Source of the DNA: Pelosinus fermentans
GTDB taxonomy: Bacteria; Bacillota; Negativicutes; DSM-13327
Assembly (NCBI GenBank): GCA_002434245.1
Contig: DJJR01000031.1
Location: 23,387-87,386 of the forward strand
Direction of reading: 5' to 3'
Length of the DNA stretch: 64,000 nt
Shown here: one piece after another, positions 33,989-41,877 of the stretch
How the letters are laid out: every line of letters starts with the position of its first letter
Numbering within the stretch: position 1 is the first letter of the stretch
Program-made: the position numbers and the translations under genes
Notes under the pieces: model-generated
The model's database searches: none
What the model was told of the DNA's origin: nothing
Seen by the model: only the letters and a program-made list of their open reading frames with translations

Positions 33989-34789
33989 GTGGATAACTTA
34001 CAGGTATTAAAACAGATAAAGTGCTTTATTCTTGATTTAGATGGAACGGTTTACTTAGGAAAAAAAGTACTGGATGGTTCAATGGATTTTTTAGAAATAT
34101 TAGGGAAAAAAAACATACAGTTCAAGTTTTTTACTAATAACTCATCTAAAAATGCTAAATTTTATGTAAAAAAGATCAGAAGTATGGGGTATGCTGCGAA
34201 AGATGATATGATGTTGATTTCCAATCAAGTCATCATCAATCATATACAAAATACAATGCAGGATAAAAAAGTCTTTGTTCTAGGTAATGAATATTTAAAA
34301 AGTGATTTTATTTACGCTGATATTAATGTAGTAGAAGACGATCCTGATGTTGTCGTGGTTGGTTTTGATACATCCTTAGTGTATGAGAATGTCTCGAAAG
34401 CTTGCAAATATATTAGAAATGGCGCGGTTTTTCTAGGGGTACATCCGGATTTTAACTGCCCGATTGAAAACGGATTTATTCCGGACTGCGGTTCAATTTG
34501 TGCGATGATTACGGCATCTACGGGAATAAAACCAGAGTATTTTGGCAAACCATCCATTCATACCCTGCAGTATATTTTAAATCATACTGGACTTAAGGCA
34601 GAGGAAATTGCTTTTGTAGGAGATCGATTGTATACAGACATCGCTATCGGTCAAGGCAATGATGCGATTACGATCCTTGTATTGTCCGGGGAAACGAAAT
34701 TGCAGGATTTACAGGGATCAGACATACAGCCAACCCTGATCTTTGACTCTCTTAAAGAAGTAAAGAATGCCTTACAAGAAGTATGTTAA
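33989..34789 (+). CDS. HAD-family sugar phosphatase, NagD/AraL type
   Basis: A 266-residue protein starting at GTG 33989 behind AAAGGAGATG. The HAD motifs are in order: FILDLDGTVYLGKKVLDG (nucleophile Asp), FFTNNSSKN (motif II), GKPSIHTLQYIL (motif III Lys) and AFVGDRLYTDIAIGQ (motif IV). The cap placement is that of the NagD group, which includes Bacillus subtilis AraL. It may dephosphorylate accumulated sugar phosphates to limit toxicity. It precedes an AraM-like gene as araL does in B. subtilis. Confidence 0.88.
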   Translation: MDNLQVLKQIKCFILDLDGTVYLGKKVLDGSMDFLEILGKKNIQFKFFTNNSSKNAKFYVKKIRSMGYAAKDDMMLISNQVIINHIQNTMQDKKVFVLGNEYLKSDFIYADINVVEDDPDVVVVGFDTSLVYENVSKACKYIRNGAVFLGVHPDFNCPIENGFIPDCGSICAMITASTGIKPEYFGKPSIHTLQYILNHTGLKAEEIAFVGDRLYTDIAIGQGNDAITILVLSGETKLQDLQGSDIQPTLIFDSLKEVKNALQEVC

Positions 34790-34797
34790 TTGTAAAA

Positions 34798-34890
34798 ATA
34801 CTGGGGTCCAATTGAATCCCAGTATAATGTAAAAGATGTAAAGAGAAGTGCTGCAAGAGGCACTAATAAGCTCCTTGCAGCAGCCTTTTA
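34798..34890 (+). terminator. Two hairpins between the AraL-like and AraM-like genes
   Basis: ATACTGGG with CCCAGTAT (34798-34825) and GCTGCAAGAGG with CTCCTTGCAGC (34850-34883), the second followed by CCTTTTATA. They could end or attenuate transcription within the operon, so AraM, AraD and the dehydrogenase may be expressed at a lower level or separately. Confidence 0.55.
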
Positions 34891-34936
34891 TACACGTAAC
34901 AAGTTATAGAAATAAGAATACGGGGTGGTTAGTGAT

Positions 34937-36292
34937 ATGAATGAATTATTGCAGAAAAATCCGCAAGAGTTGGCAGGTTTGGAATTTGTGTGTTCCTGCG
35001 GAAAAACTCATAGTATTGATATTAACGAGGTTCGCATTGGTAATCACATCCTTACAGACATTGTCGATTCTTTGCGATCCTTTCCAAAAGGGACATTGCT
35101 ATTAGTTGCCGATTGTAATACTTTTGAGGCGGGAGGAAGAGCGGTTGAAGACATCCTTAGCAAGACCTTCCAACTGGAAAAACTGATTTTTTCCAATTCT
35201 CATCTCCATCCGGATGAAGTGTCAGTAGAGCAGCTTCGAGCAGCCATGAATTCAGATATTACAGGAATTATCGTTGTGGGCTCGGGAACGCTGAATGATA
35301 TTACCCGTTATGTCAGTTTTGAAACAAAAGTTCCCTATATTGTAGTGTGCACTGCGCCTTCTATGGATGGGTATGCTTCCATGGTGTCACCGATGATTAC
35401 CAAAGGCGTTAAGGTTACTTATAATGCAGTGTATCCATATTCCATCATTGCAGATCTTAGTATTATGAAAGAGGCACCATTTCATATGATTCACGCAGGA
35501 CTTGGCGATATTGTTGGTAAATACAGCGCTTTGGCAGATTGGAAATTAGCCAGTATTCTTCATGATGAATATTATTGCGAGATTACGGCCCAGTTGGTAG
35601 AAAAGGCTGTTGAGCAGTGCGTTTCCAGTGCCCCTGGTATTATGACAAGATCGCCAGAGTCCATTCGCAGTATCATTGAAGGTCTAATTTTATCTGGTAT
35701 GTGCATCGGTATGACAGGAAGTTCCCGTCCAGCTTCAGGTGAAGAACATCTTTTGTCTCATACCTGGGAGATGTTGGGGCTCATTCGTGGGAAGGAAACC
35801 CACTTACATGGCAATCAAGTAGGTATAGGAACGGAAATTATACTTCATGTATACCAATATTTATTACAGCTGGATATACATAAAGTATATGCGGACGGGA
35901 AGTTTAGAGCATTTACTAGGGAGAAATGGGAAAGCCATATAAAGCAATTATTTGGCGATGTTGCACCTCAAATTATCAAACAGAAGGAACTTTATGTGAA
36001 CTTTAATGAAGCGGCTCGTGAAGAAGCTGCCCGGCATATTGTAGAAAAATGGGAGCTGATGAAAGAACAGGTTTTCTTAAAAATGCCTTCCCCGTCTTCT
36101 TACCGTAAAATGATGGAAGATGCGGGATCACACCTGGGCCCCTTGGATCTTAAGCTTGATAGGGAAACCTTCCGTTTAAGCCTGGTTACGGCAAAAGAAA
36201 TTCGTCAGCGGTTCGGTGTGATGCAAATGCTGGATGATTTAGGACTTCTGGAAGAGGCAGCAGAAATGATTACTGCTAAGTACTATTTATAA
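34937..36292 (+). CDS. AraM/EgsA-like glycerol-1-phosphate dehydrogenase family protein
   Basis: I chose ATG 34937, eight bases after GGGGTGG. The 451-residue protein has IVVGSGTLNDITRYVSF (NAD-binding), CTAPSMDGYASMVSP, IHAGLGDIVGKYSALADWK and HGNQVGIGTEI, whose Asp and His residues match the metal site of glycerol-1-phosphate dehydrogenase/AraM. B. subtilis AraM uses dihydroxyacetone phosphate/glycerol-1-phosphate; in this operon it could instead oxidise a pentitol phosphate to a ketopentose phosphate, and no other MDR or SDR candidate is present here. Confidence 0.88.
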   Translation: MNELLQKNPQELAGLEFVCSCGKTHSIDINEVRIGNHILTDIVDSLRSFPKGTLLLVADCNTFEAGGRAVEDILSKTFQLEKLIFSNSHLHPDEVSVEQLRAAMNSDITGIIVVGSGTLNDITRYVSFETKVPYIVVCTAPSMDGYASMVSPMITKGVKVTYNAVYPYSIIADLSIMKEAPFHMIHAGLGDIVGKYSALADWKLASILHDEYYCEITAQLVEKAVEQCVSSAPGIMTRSPESIRSIIEGLILSGMCIGMTGSSRPASGEEHLLSHTWEMLGLIRGKETHLHGNQVGIGTEIILHVYQYLLQLDIHKVYADGKFRAFTREKWESHIKQLFGDVAPQIIKQKELYVNFNEAAREEAARHIVEKWELMKEQVFLKMPSPSSYRKMMEDAGSHLGPLDLKLDRETFRLSLVTAKEIRQRFGVMQMLDDLGLLEEAAEMITAKYYL

Positions 36293-36361
36293 TCTTTTGA
36301 AGGTAAATACCATAGGGAAAAAGATTCTTTATATGCAAAAAATGGAAGGAGAGGGTGTCAT

Positions 36362-37057
36362 TTGCTGGAGGAACTTAAAGTGCAAGTATGGGAAGCCAAT
36401 TTAGAACTGCAAAAAAGAGGACTGGTCTTATATACTTGGGGTAATGCAAGCGGTTTTGACAAGGAAAGCGGATTGGTTGTTATCAAACCCAGCGGTGTTG
36501 AGTATGAGAAATTAGAACCAAAGGATATGGTAGTAATGGATTTGGCAGGAAACCAAGTGGAAGGAGGGCTTCGGCCTTCATCAGATACTCCCACACATTT
36601 AGTGCTATATCGGGAATTTTCTGGTATTGGAGGTATTGTTCATACCCATTCTACCTATGCTACGATTTGGTCCCAAGCCGGCAGAGGCATTCCAACATTT
36701 GGTACGACTCATGCAGATTATTTTTATGGTGAGGTCCCATGTACTCGTAAATTAAAGTCAGCAGAAGTTGAAGGAAGCTATGAAGATGAAACCGGAAACG
36801 TTATTGTAGAGACTATGAAGGGAAGAGTTCCTGTTCATGTTCCGGGAATTTTAGTAGCGAACCATGGTCCATTTTCCTGGGGGAAAGATGCTCATGAAGC
36901 TGTTTATCATGGCGTAGTATTAGAGGATCTTGCTAAAATGGCTCTTCATACTTGTGCTTTAAATAAAGAAATTGAGGCAATTGATCAAGTGCTGCTTGAT
37001 AAGCATTTTTTAAGAAAGCATGGGAAAAACGCTTATTATGGGCAAGGCACATTATGA
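36362..37057 (+). CDS. L-ribulose-5-phosphate 4-epimerase (AraD-like)
   Basis: A 231-residue class II aldolase-fold protein starting at TTG 36362, six bases after AAGGAGAGG. It has WGNASGFDKESGLVVIKPSG, SSDTPTHLVLYREF, the zinc ligands in GGIVHTHSTYATIWSQAG, GTTHADYFYGEVPCTR and LVANHGPFSWGKDAHEAV. These are AraD/UlaF/SgbE features. It converts L-ribulose-5-phosphate to D-xylulose-5-phosphate, feeding the transketolase encoded in the preceding operon. Confidence 0.92.
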   Translation: MLEELKVQVWEANLELQKRGLVLYTWGNASGFDKESGLVVIKPSGVEYEKLEPKDMVVMDLAGNQVEGGLRPSSDTPTHLVLYREFSGIGGIVHTHSTYATIWSQAGRGIPTFGTTHADYFYGEVPCTRKLKSAEVEGSYEDETGNVIVETMKGRVPVHVPGILVANHGPFSWGKDAHEAVYHGVVLEDLAKMALHTCALNKEIEAIDQVLLDKHFLRKHGKNAYYGQGTL

Positions 37058-38124
37058 AAATAGTAGTAGTAGGAGATACCTTAGTCAATGCTGACTATAT
37101 GGAAGAACAAGCAATAAGACTATTTCCAGGCATTGATAAAGAGATTGTAAAATTTGATTGGGAAGTAACAACTAAAAAAGAATTTCAAAAAATCATTTTT
37201 GATTTAGAGAAAAATGGTTCCCGGGCGAGGCCATTATCTGAGCCCATTATGAAAGCCTTAGAAAGTGCAGAAATCTTTCTCGGTCACTTTGCACCCTTGT
37301 CAGAAGAGACATTGGACAATGCAAGAAAGTTAAAACTGATTGCTACATGCCGGGGCGGGGTAGAGCATATTGATGTAGAAGCGGCAACAAAAAGAAATAT
37401 CCCTGTGGTTCACGTCATTCGAAATGCAGAGCCAGTAGCGGAGTTTACCCTTGCTCTAATCTTAAATGAATGCAGGAACATAACACGGAGTCATGAAGCG
37501 ATCAAGAAAGGATTGTGGCTTAAAGCATTTCCCAATAGTACCTTTACTACTGTTCTTTTAGAAAAGAAGATTGGTCTATTAGGATTAGGTGCTATTGGAA
37601 AGGTAGTTGCAAAGAAAATGAGCAATCTGGGGACTCAGGTGATTGCTCACGACCCTTACATTACAAAAGATCAGTTAGAGCAAGAGGGGATTCAGATTGG
37701 CTTAGTTTCTCTCGAAGAATTGTTTCAAGAAGCGGATATTGTATCATTACATATTCGTTTGACGGATGAAACGGAAAAAATGGTAAATCTAAAATTGCTT
37801 TCTCTCATGAAACCGAGCTCTTACCTGATTAATACAGCACGGGCGGGAATTTTAGATGAAGATGCTATTATCAAGGTCCTGCAAGAAAAGAAGATTGCAG
37901 GTGCAGCATTAGATGTATTCTGGCAGGAGCCTCTCCCTGAGAATCATCCCCTTTTAAAGCTGGAAAATGTAACGTTAACCTCCCACATAGCAGGAGATAC
38001 CATCGATGCCATACCTAAAGCTCCCAAGTTATTAGTGAACGAGATGATTGCATTCTTAGATAATGGAAAAACCGATATGGTAGTAAATTATAATCGCATC
38101 AATTGGAGAGGCTGGATGCCTTGA
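37054..38124 (+). CDS. D-isomer-specific 2-hydroxyacid dehydrogenase
   Basis: A 356-residue NAD-dependent enzyme whose ATG overlaps the AraD stop (ATGA). The Rossmann motif is KIGLLGLGAIGKVVAKKM; catalytic Arg is in INTARAGILDEDA, Glu in FWQEPLPENHPL and His in TSHIAGDTIDAIP, as in phosphoglycerate dehydrogenase relatives. The N-terminal ~100 residues diverge from SerA, so the substrate is uncertain. Tight coupling to AraD suggests a sugar-acid or side-product role. Confidence 0.85.
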   Translation: MKIVVVGDTLVNADYMEEQAIRLFPGIDKEIVKFDWEVTTKKEFQKIIFDLEKNGSRARPLSEPIMKALESAEIFLGHFAPLSEETLDNARKLKLIATCRGGVEHIDVEAATKRNIPVVHVIRNAEPVAEFTLALILNECRNITRSHEAIKKGLWLKAFPNSTFTTVLLEKKIGLLGLGAIGKVVAKKMSNLGTQVIAHDPYITKDQLEQEGIQIGLVSLEELFQEADIVSLHIRLTDETEKMVNLKLLSLMKPSSYLINTARAGILDEDAIIKVLQEKKIAGAALDVFWQEPLPENHPLLKLENVTLTSHIAGDTIDAIPKAPKLLVNEMIAFLDNGKTDMVVNYNRINWRGWMP

Positions 38125-38170
38125 ACTACGAAGAGGAGAATTCGAATTTCTCTGTGCCCTCTGTGTTATC
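38121..38170 (+). repeat. Degenerate A/B repeat remnant
   Basis: ACTACGAAGAGGAGAATTCG followed by TTTCTCTGTGCCCTCTGTG: a decayed left arm and a type B right arm. It begins at the stop codon of the dehydrogenase gene. Confidence 0.45.
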
Positions 38171-38181
38171 GTTTTCGTTTT

Positions 38182-38244
38182 GTCATTGCGAACAGAGTGA
38201 AGCAATCTCCAAGCAGGGGATTGCTTCGCCCTGCTCGCAATGAC
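38182..38244. repeat. Interspersed hairpin repeat type C, copy 3
   Basis: A 63-base hairpin with left arm GTCATTGCGAACAGAGTGAA and right arm GCTTCGCCCTGCTCGCAATG. Arms pair imperfectly in the middle, where the left arm carries the ACAGAG variant and the right arm the CGCCCTGC variant. Confidence 0.8.
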
Positions 38245-38245
38245 A

Positions 38246-38284
38246 AAAAATAGGTGTGAAGAATGACTCTTCGCACCTATTTTC
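38246..38284. terminator. Bidirectional terminator
   Basis: AAAAAATAGGTGTGAAGA and TCTTCGCACCTATTTT form a strong stem with A and T runs on either side, between convergent genes. It serves the plus-strand operon and the small minus-strand gene at 38.3 kb. Confidence 0.88.
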
Positions 38285-38301
38285 ATATCATTGGTAGCAT
38301 T

Positions 38302-38490
38302 TCATATTTGTTCTCCGCGGTCATAGGTATAATCAAATTCTACATTGGAAATATTGTTTGATACAATGGGATCTCTTACTGGATCGGGTAATAATGTGTA
38401 ATCTTTTTGAGAGTAGGATTTCATAAACCTAGGCTTTTGCTCGAAAAAGCCTCTTTTATTAGGAGCATAGGCAGGCTTACTTTTTTTCAT
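38302..38490 (-). CDS. Small hypothetical protein
   Basis: A 62-residue basic protein, rich in Lys, Pro, Tyr and aromatic residues (KRGFFEQKPRFMKSYSQKDY), with no membrane helix or recognised family. On the minus strand a GAGGAGGT lies about 12 bases before its ATG, supporting translation. It stands alone between a bidirectional terminator and the metallo-hydrolase gene. Function unknown. Confidence 0.55.
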   Translation of the reverse strand: MKKSKPAYAPNKRGFFEQKPRFMKSYSQKDYTLLPDPVRDPIVSNNISNVEFDYTYDRGEQI

Positions 38491-38577
38491 AATAAATCAT
38501 ATACCTCCTCGATAATTACGTGGTTACCTGAAAAAAATGAGTCTTCATTATGAATAGTGTGCCACGTAATAAGAGAA

Positions 38578-39321
38578 CTATTTATCCGATGAAAAAATGA
38601 TTTCTTGCCCTTTATGACTAATTTGGCTTGTAGTAATTCCTAGTAGCTTAGCTCTTTTGGTAAATTCTTTACTGGCACCATAGTCGTTGCCAAAATGCAT
38701 GGGCAGCAATAGTTCAGGCTTGACTTTTTCGGCAAAATATTCTGCCCCCATGGAATATGCTTCTTCTAGACGGCGGTCTACAGGGAAAAAAGCAACATCC
38801 ACATTCTTTCCTTCTATTCGTTTCATTTCTGCCTTGAAGATTTTTTCAGCATAATCTCGTTCTTCTTTTCCCTCTCCCGACCAATGCCACCAGTTCAAAT
38901 CTCCTGCGTGGAAAATGGCTACACCATCTGCCTGAATGAGAAAGGATATGCCTTGGTCTGTGGAGCCAAAGGTCTCAATGACGATGTTATCAACGGTCAA
39001 TTTTTCATATGCAGAAACAATATGGAAGTGTAGGCTATCACTCTTAACCTGTATATCGCTGCTGAGTATGTAATGAATATTGGGGTTCTCTTTTCCCCAT
39101 TTTAGTATCGTTGGATCAAAGTGATCAGCATGGGCATGAGAAGAAAACACCATTACATTTTTTTTGTTCTTTAGAAATTCGCTGGTAATCACTCCATCAG
39201 TGATACTGCGATTATTACCGGAAAAAGGCTGATAATAATCGAAAATCATAAAATGATTTGCTGTTTCCACAGCATAGCCACTATGGAATAAGTAAGTAAT
39301 TTTTGCTTCCGAAGGATTCAT
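38578..39321 (-). CDS. Metallo-beta-lactamase-fold hydrolase
   Basis: I chose the ATG complementary to 39319-39321, with GAGGTG five bases upstream; the longer frame adds 21 unsupported residues. The 247-residue protein has the zinc motif SSHAHADHFD, FHAGDLNWWHW and LLPMHFGNDY, the His/Asp ligands of the UlaG/UPF0173-like branch. It is probably a soluble hydrolase of unknown substrate. It stands alone on the minus strand. Confidence 0.85.
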   Translation of the reverse strand: MNPSEAKITYLFHSGYAVETANHFMIFDYYQPFSGNNRSITDGVITSEFLKNKKNVMVFSSHAHADHFDPTILKWGKENPNIHYILSSDIQVKSDSLHFHIVSAYEKLTVDNIVIETFGSTDQGISFLIQADGVAIFHAGDLNWWHWSGEGKEERDYAEKIFKAEMKRIEGKNVDVAFFPVDRRLEEAYSMGAEYFAEKVKPELLLPMHFGNDYGASKEFTKRAKLLGITTSQISHKGQEIIFSSDK

Positions 39322-39424
39322 TTTATTCACCTCATAGTATTTTATTACGATAACCTTTTTGAAAGTAATTTTAAGAGTATTCATCTGCTTTTAAAATCAT
39401 TATAGCATTAATAAAAACCGTAAT

Positions 39425-39561
39425 GAACCGCGAAGGTCACGAAGAATTATAAAGAACGCGAAGGAGTTATTATGGGTATTTAGTCTTTGTATTCTTCGTA
39501 ATTTTCGCATCTTCGCGGTTCAAAAAGTTTTATTTTTTTAAGACGCATCAGCATTTTCTTA
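39425..39561 (+). repeat. Interspersed repeat type A, copy 3
   Basis: Left arm ACCGCGAAGGTCACGAAGAA, further GAACGCGAAGG, right arm with CTTCGTAATTTTCGC and CTTCGCGGTTC, tail GCATTTTCTTA. It lies between two minus-strand genes yet has the same orientation as copies beside plus-strand genes. The rest of this 320-base gap holds only the terminator of the DJ-1 gene. Confidence 0.85.
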
Positions 39562-39603
39562 TGACCCAAATAGGATATGCCAGGTACAAAAAAGATATAT
39601 AAT

Positions 39604-39636
39604 AAAAGGCACCAGCATGTCGCTGATACCTTTTTG
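39604..39636 (-). terminator. Terminator of the DJ-1/PfpI-family gene
   Basis: On the minus strand AAAAAGGTATCAGC pairs with GCTGGTGCCTTTT, a few bases after the stop codon, followed by a T run. Confidence 0.8.
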
Positions 39637-39641
39637 CTGAA

Positions 39642-40211
39642 TTAAATTGTAATCTGAGCACCTAACAAGTCAACAAAAGCCTTTAGCCAAGCAGGATGAT
39701 TAGGCCATGCTTGAGCGGTGACTAACTTGCCGCAGGTGACAACGGGCTGATCTTGCCAAGTGGCTCCGGCCAGATGGCATTCTGCAGAGCAGGCAGGGTA
39801 TGAGGTAACATTGCGATCCGATAATACACCAGCAGCAGCGAGGAGCTGGGTACCGTGGCAAACAGCGGCAACCGGTTTGTCTGCTGTGAAAAATGCTTGA
39901 ACAATGGTAATGCTTTCATCATACATTCTAATATATTCAGGTGCCCGTCCGCCTGGAATGACGAGACCTACATAATCATCGGGATTTACATCAGTTGCTG
40001 CTATATCTACAGGGATACGATGACCAGTTAATTCGATATAGGTATCCAGATTGACAAAATCATGTACGACTAGCTGTAAGGTATCACCAGCTTTTTTGTT
40101 TGGAGCGGCGACATCCACTTGATAGCCTAGCATCATTAATGCCTGTTGAGGTACTTTCACTTCATAGTCTTCTGCACAGTCACCTGTTAACAATAAGATC
40201 TTTTTTGTCAT
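39642..40211 (-). CDS. DJ-1/PfpI family protein
   Basis: I chose the ATG at 40211, nine bases after AGGAGGTT. The 189-residue protein has MTKKILLLTGDCAEDYEVKV, GLVIPGGRAPEYIRMYDE and the nucleophile elbow AAVCHGTQLLAAAGVL with its reactive Cys, characteristic of the DJ-1/PfpI superfamily. Members act as proteases, chaperones or glyoxalase/deglycase-type enzymes. Which applies here is not visible from sequence. Reactive aldehydes from the nearby propanediol pathway could be relevant, but this is speculative. Confidence 0.87.
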   Translation of the reverse strand: MTKKILLLTGDCAEDYEVKVPQQALMMLGYQVDVAAPNKKAGDTLQLVVHDFVNLDTYIELTGHRIPVDIAATDVNPDDYVGLVIPGGRAPEYIRMYDESITIVQAFFTADKPVAAVCHGTQLLAAAGVLSDRNVTSYPACSAECHLAGATWQDQPVVTCGKLVTAQAWPNHPAWLKAFVDLLGAQITI

Positions 40212-40293
40212 GATTGTAATAACCTCCTTTTTAATTATCACAGAATTTCTAGATCATAAGCCATTTTTCCTGCATACATCATCTGCATGATGA

Positions 40294-41244
40294 TTAAAAT
40301 ATTCCTTTTTTTCTAAGATAAAGACCGGCGCAGCAGCTTGCAGTAAGGGCAAGAAGTAAAACGAGCCAGAAACCTATTGCTGTATCGTTTCCAGGTACAG
40401 GCAGGGTCATGCTCCAAAAGCTTGAAATCATCGTTGGAATAGAGACTAAGATCGTTGCGGAAGCCAAGAATTTCATAATATGATTTAGATTGTTATTGAT
40501 AACAGAAGAAAAGGCATCCATCATACTGCTTAGAATTTCACTATATGTCCGCACGAGTTCCAATGCCCGTTTATTTTCAATAATAACACTTTCCAAGACA
40601 TCTTCATCCTCTTCGTGCATTTGCAGCAAATGGCGCATTTGCGGGTTCGAACGCATACGAAGTATCGTCTCAGCCACAATTACATTGCCGCGCAGGGCAG
40701 CGGTGAAATAGGTGAGTCCTTTTTCCAAATCAAGGAGCTGAAACACTTCTTCGTTCGTTGTTGATTTACGCAGGCTAAGTTCAATCTCATCGGTCCGCCT
40801 GCGGATTTTGCGTATGTACTTTAAAAATACCGTATCTGCATGATATAAGATTTGAAAGAAGAAGTGAGTTCTTTTGGCTGTATCGAATAAGATGCGGCTG
40901 CTATCCTTATGCTCAGGGAGTATCTGCACCAAATCATTACTTATAGTGAGAGTTGTATAGGGGGTTAGTATAATACTAAGAGGAGAGGTTTCATAACGAT
41001 CCTCACCGCGAGAAAGAGGTACGTGAATAATAGCAAGAATACAGTTCTGTTCCACGATGATCCGAGGACAGTCATCTTCATCAATTGCAAAGCGAAAAAA
41101 GTATTCGGGAATCTGAGCCGCAGCTGACAGTTGTAAGATTTCTTCTGCTGTTGGGTCAATGAGTTTTATCCAAACTCCTTTTTCAGAAGAGTCCCATGGA
41201 ACTTCCTGAAGCTTGTCTTGCAATGTTTTGTAGGTTGTCAGCAT
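40294..41244 (-). CDS. CorA-family transporter-like protein lacking the GMN motif
   Basis: A 316-residue protein: a cytoplasmic domain, long helices around RKIRRRTDEIELSLRKSTTN, then two C-terminal membrane segments. The CorA layout is clear, with NHIMKFLASATILVSIPTMI before the pore, but where CorA/Mrs2 proteins have YGMN this sequence reads SSFWSMTLPVPG, so the G and N are changed. It may carry another ion or have lost Mg2+ selectivity. It starts 12 bases after the vertex-protein stop, so the two genes are probably co-transcribed. Confidence 0.85.
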   Translation of the reverse strand: MLTTYKTLQDKLQEVPWDSSEKGVWIKLIDPTAEEILQLSAAAQIPEYFFRFAIDEDDCPRIIVEQNCILAIIHVPLSRGEDRYETSPLSIILTPYTTLTISNDLVQILPEHKDSSRILFDTAKRTHFFFQILYHADTVFLKYIRKIRRRTDEIELSLRKSTTNEEVFQLLDLEKGLTYFTAALRGNVIVAETILRMRSNPQMRHLLQMHEEDEDVLESVIIENKRALELVRTYSEILSSMMDAFSSVINNNLNHIMKFLASATILVSIPTMISSFWSMTLPVPGNDTAIGFWLVLLLALTASCCAGLYLRKKGIF

Positions 41245-41256
41245 ATTATTCTCCTA

Positions 41257-41559
41257 TTAACCTTTTTGCACCCAATATTGTGCTTTAGAAATACCTTCTA
41301 AATCGATATTTTCTACAATTCCGACAATGGCTGCGTCAACTGCACTATTGTCGTTGTTCATTACCCGCCGTGCAGAGCTTCCAGTAGATACTAACACCGT
41401 ATCGCTATTGCCTGCTCCTACAGTATCGACTGCAACTTGCAGGCTGATGGTGTTCATTCCGTCTAAATTTAAGGGTTGAACTACTAACAATTTATTACCA
41501 ATTAAACTTTCATTTTTGGTCGGGGCTACAACAGTACCTACCACTTTGCCAAGCCACAT
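41257..41559 (-). CDS. Microcompartment vertex protein (PduN/EutN/CcmL family)
   Basis: I chose the ATG at 41559, behind GGGAGG; the frame extends further but without a ribosome site. The 100-residue protein MWLGKVVGTVVAPTKNESLI, LLVVQPLNLDG and AVDTVGAGNSDTVLVSTGSSAR is a bacterial microcompartment pentamer that caps shell vertices. The pdu operon at 49.8 kb has no pduN in the part seen, so this gene, eight kilobases away on the other strand, is the likely supplier. It precedes the CorA-like gene. Confidence 0.9.
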   Translation of the reverse strand: MWLGKVVGTVVAPTKNESLIGNKLLVVQPLNLDGMNTISLQVAVDTVGAGNSDTVLVSTGSSARRVMNNDNSAVDAAIVGIVENIDLEGISKAQYWVQKG

Positions 41560-41745
41560 AAAATTTTCCTCCCAGTCCTTTTTCGATTTAGTCTTTTCCG
41601 TATCTATTGTCTTTATTGGATAAAAGATTACAATTCCCTTTGTATTATTTTGTGTCACCATGGAATATTATTGTTTTGCAATTTAAACATAAAAGGGATT
41701 ACATTGGAAATGATATTTTTACAAGTATAAGTTTTTTAAGAACGC

Positions 41746-41877
41746 TGAACCGCAGAGACCACAGAGGGACACAGAGAAGAGTACTTTTTTACCCTATCTA
41801 TCTTTTCTCTGTGTTCTCTGCGCCTCTGTGGTTCAATTATGTTTTATATTTTTAAAGGGAGGCGAGTATTTTCCTTA
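41746..41877 (+). repeat. Interspersed repeat type B, copy 2
   Basis: Left arm ACCGCAGAGACCACAGAGGG and CACAGAGAAG, middle ACCCTATCTATCT as in the 7.5-kb copy, right arm CTCTGCGCCTCTGTGGTTC, tail TATTTTCCTTA. The final TTA is also the stop codon (TAA on the minus strand) of the iron alcohol dehydrogenase gene. It fills most of the 315-base gap. Confidence 0.85.
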
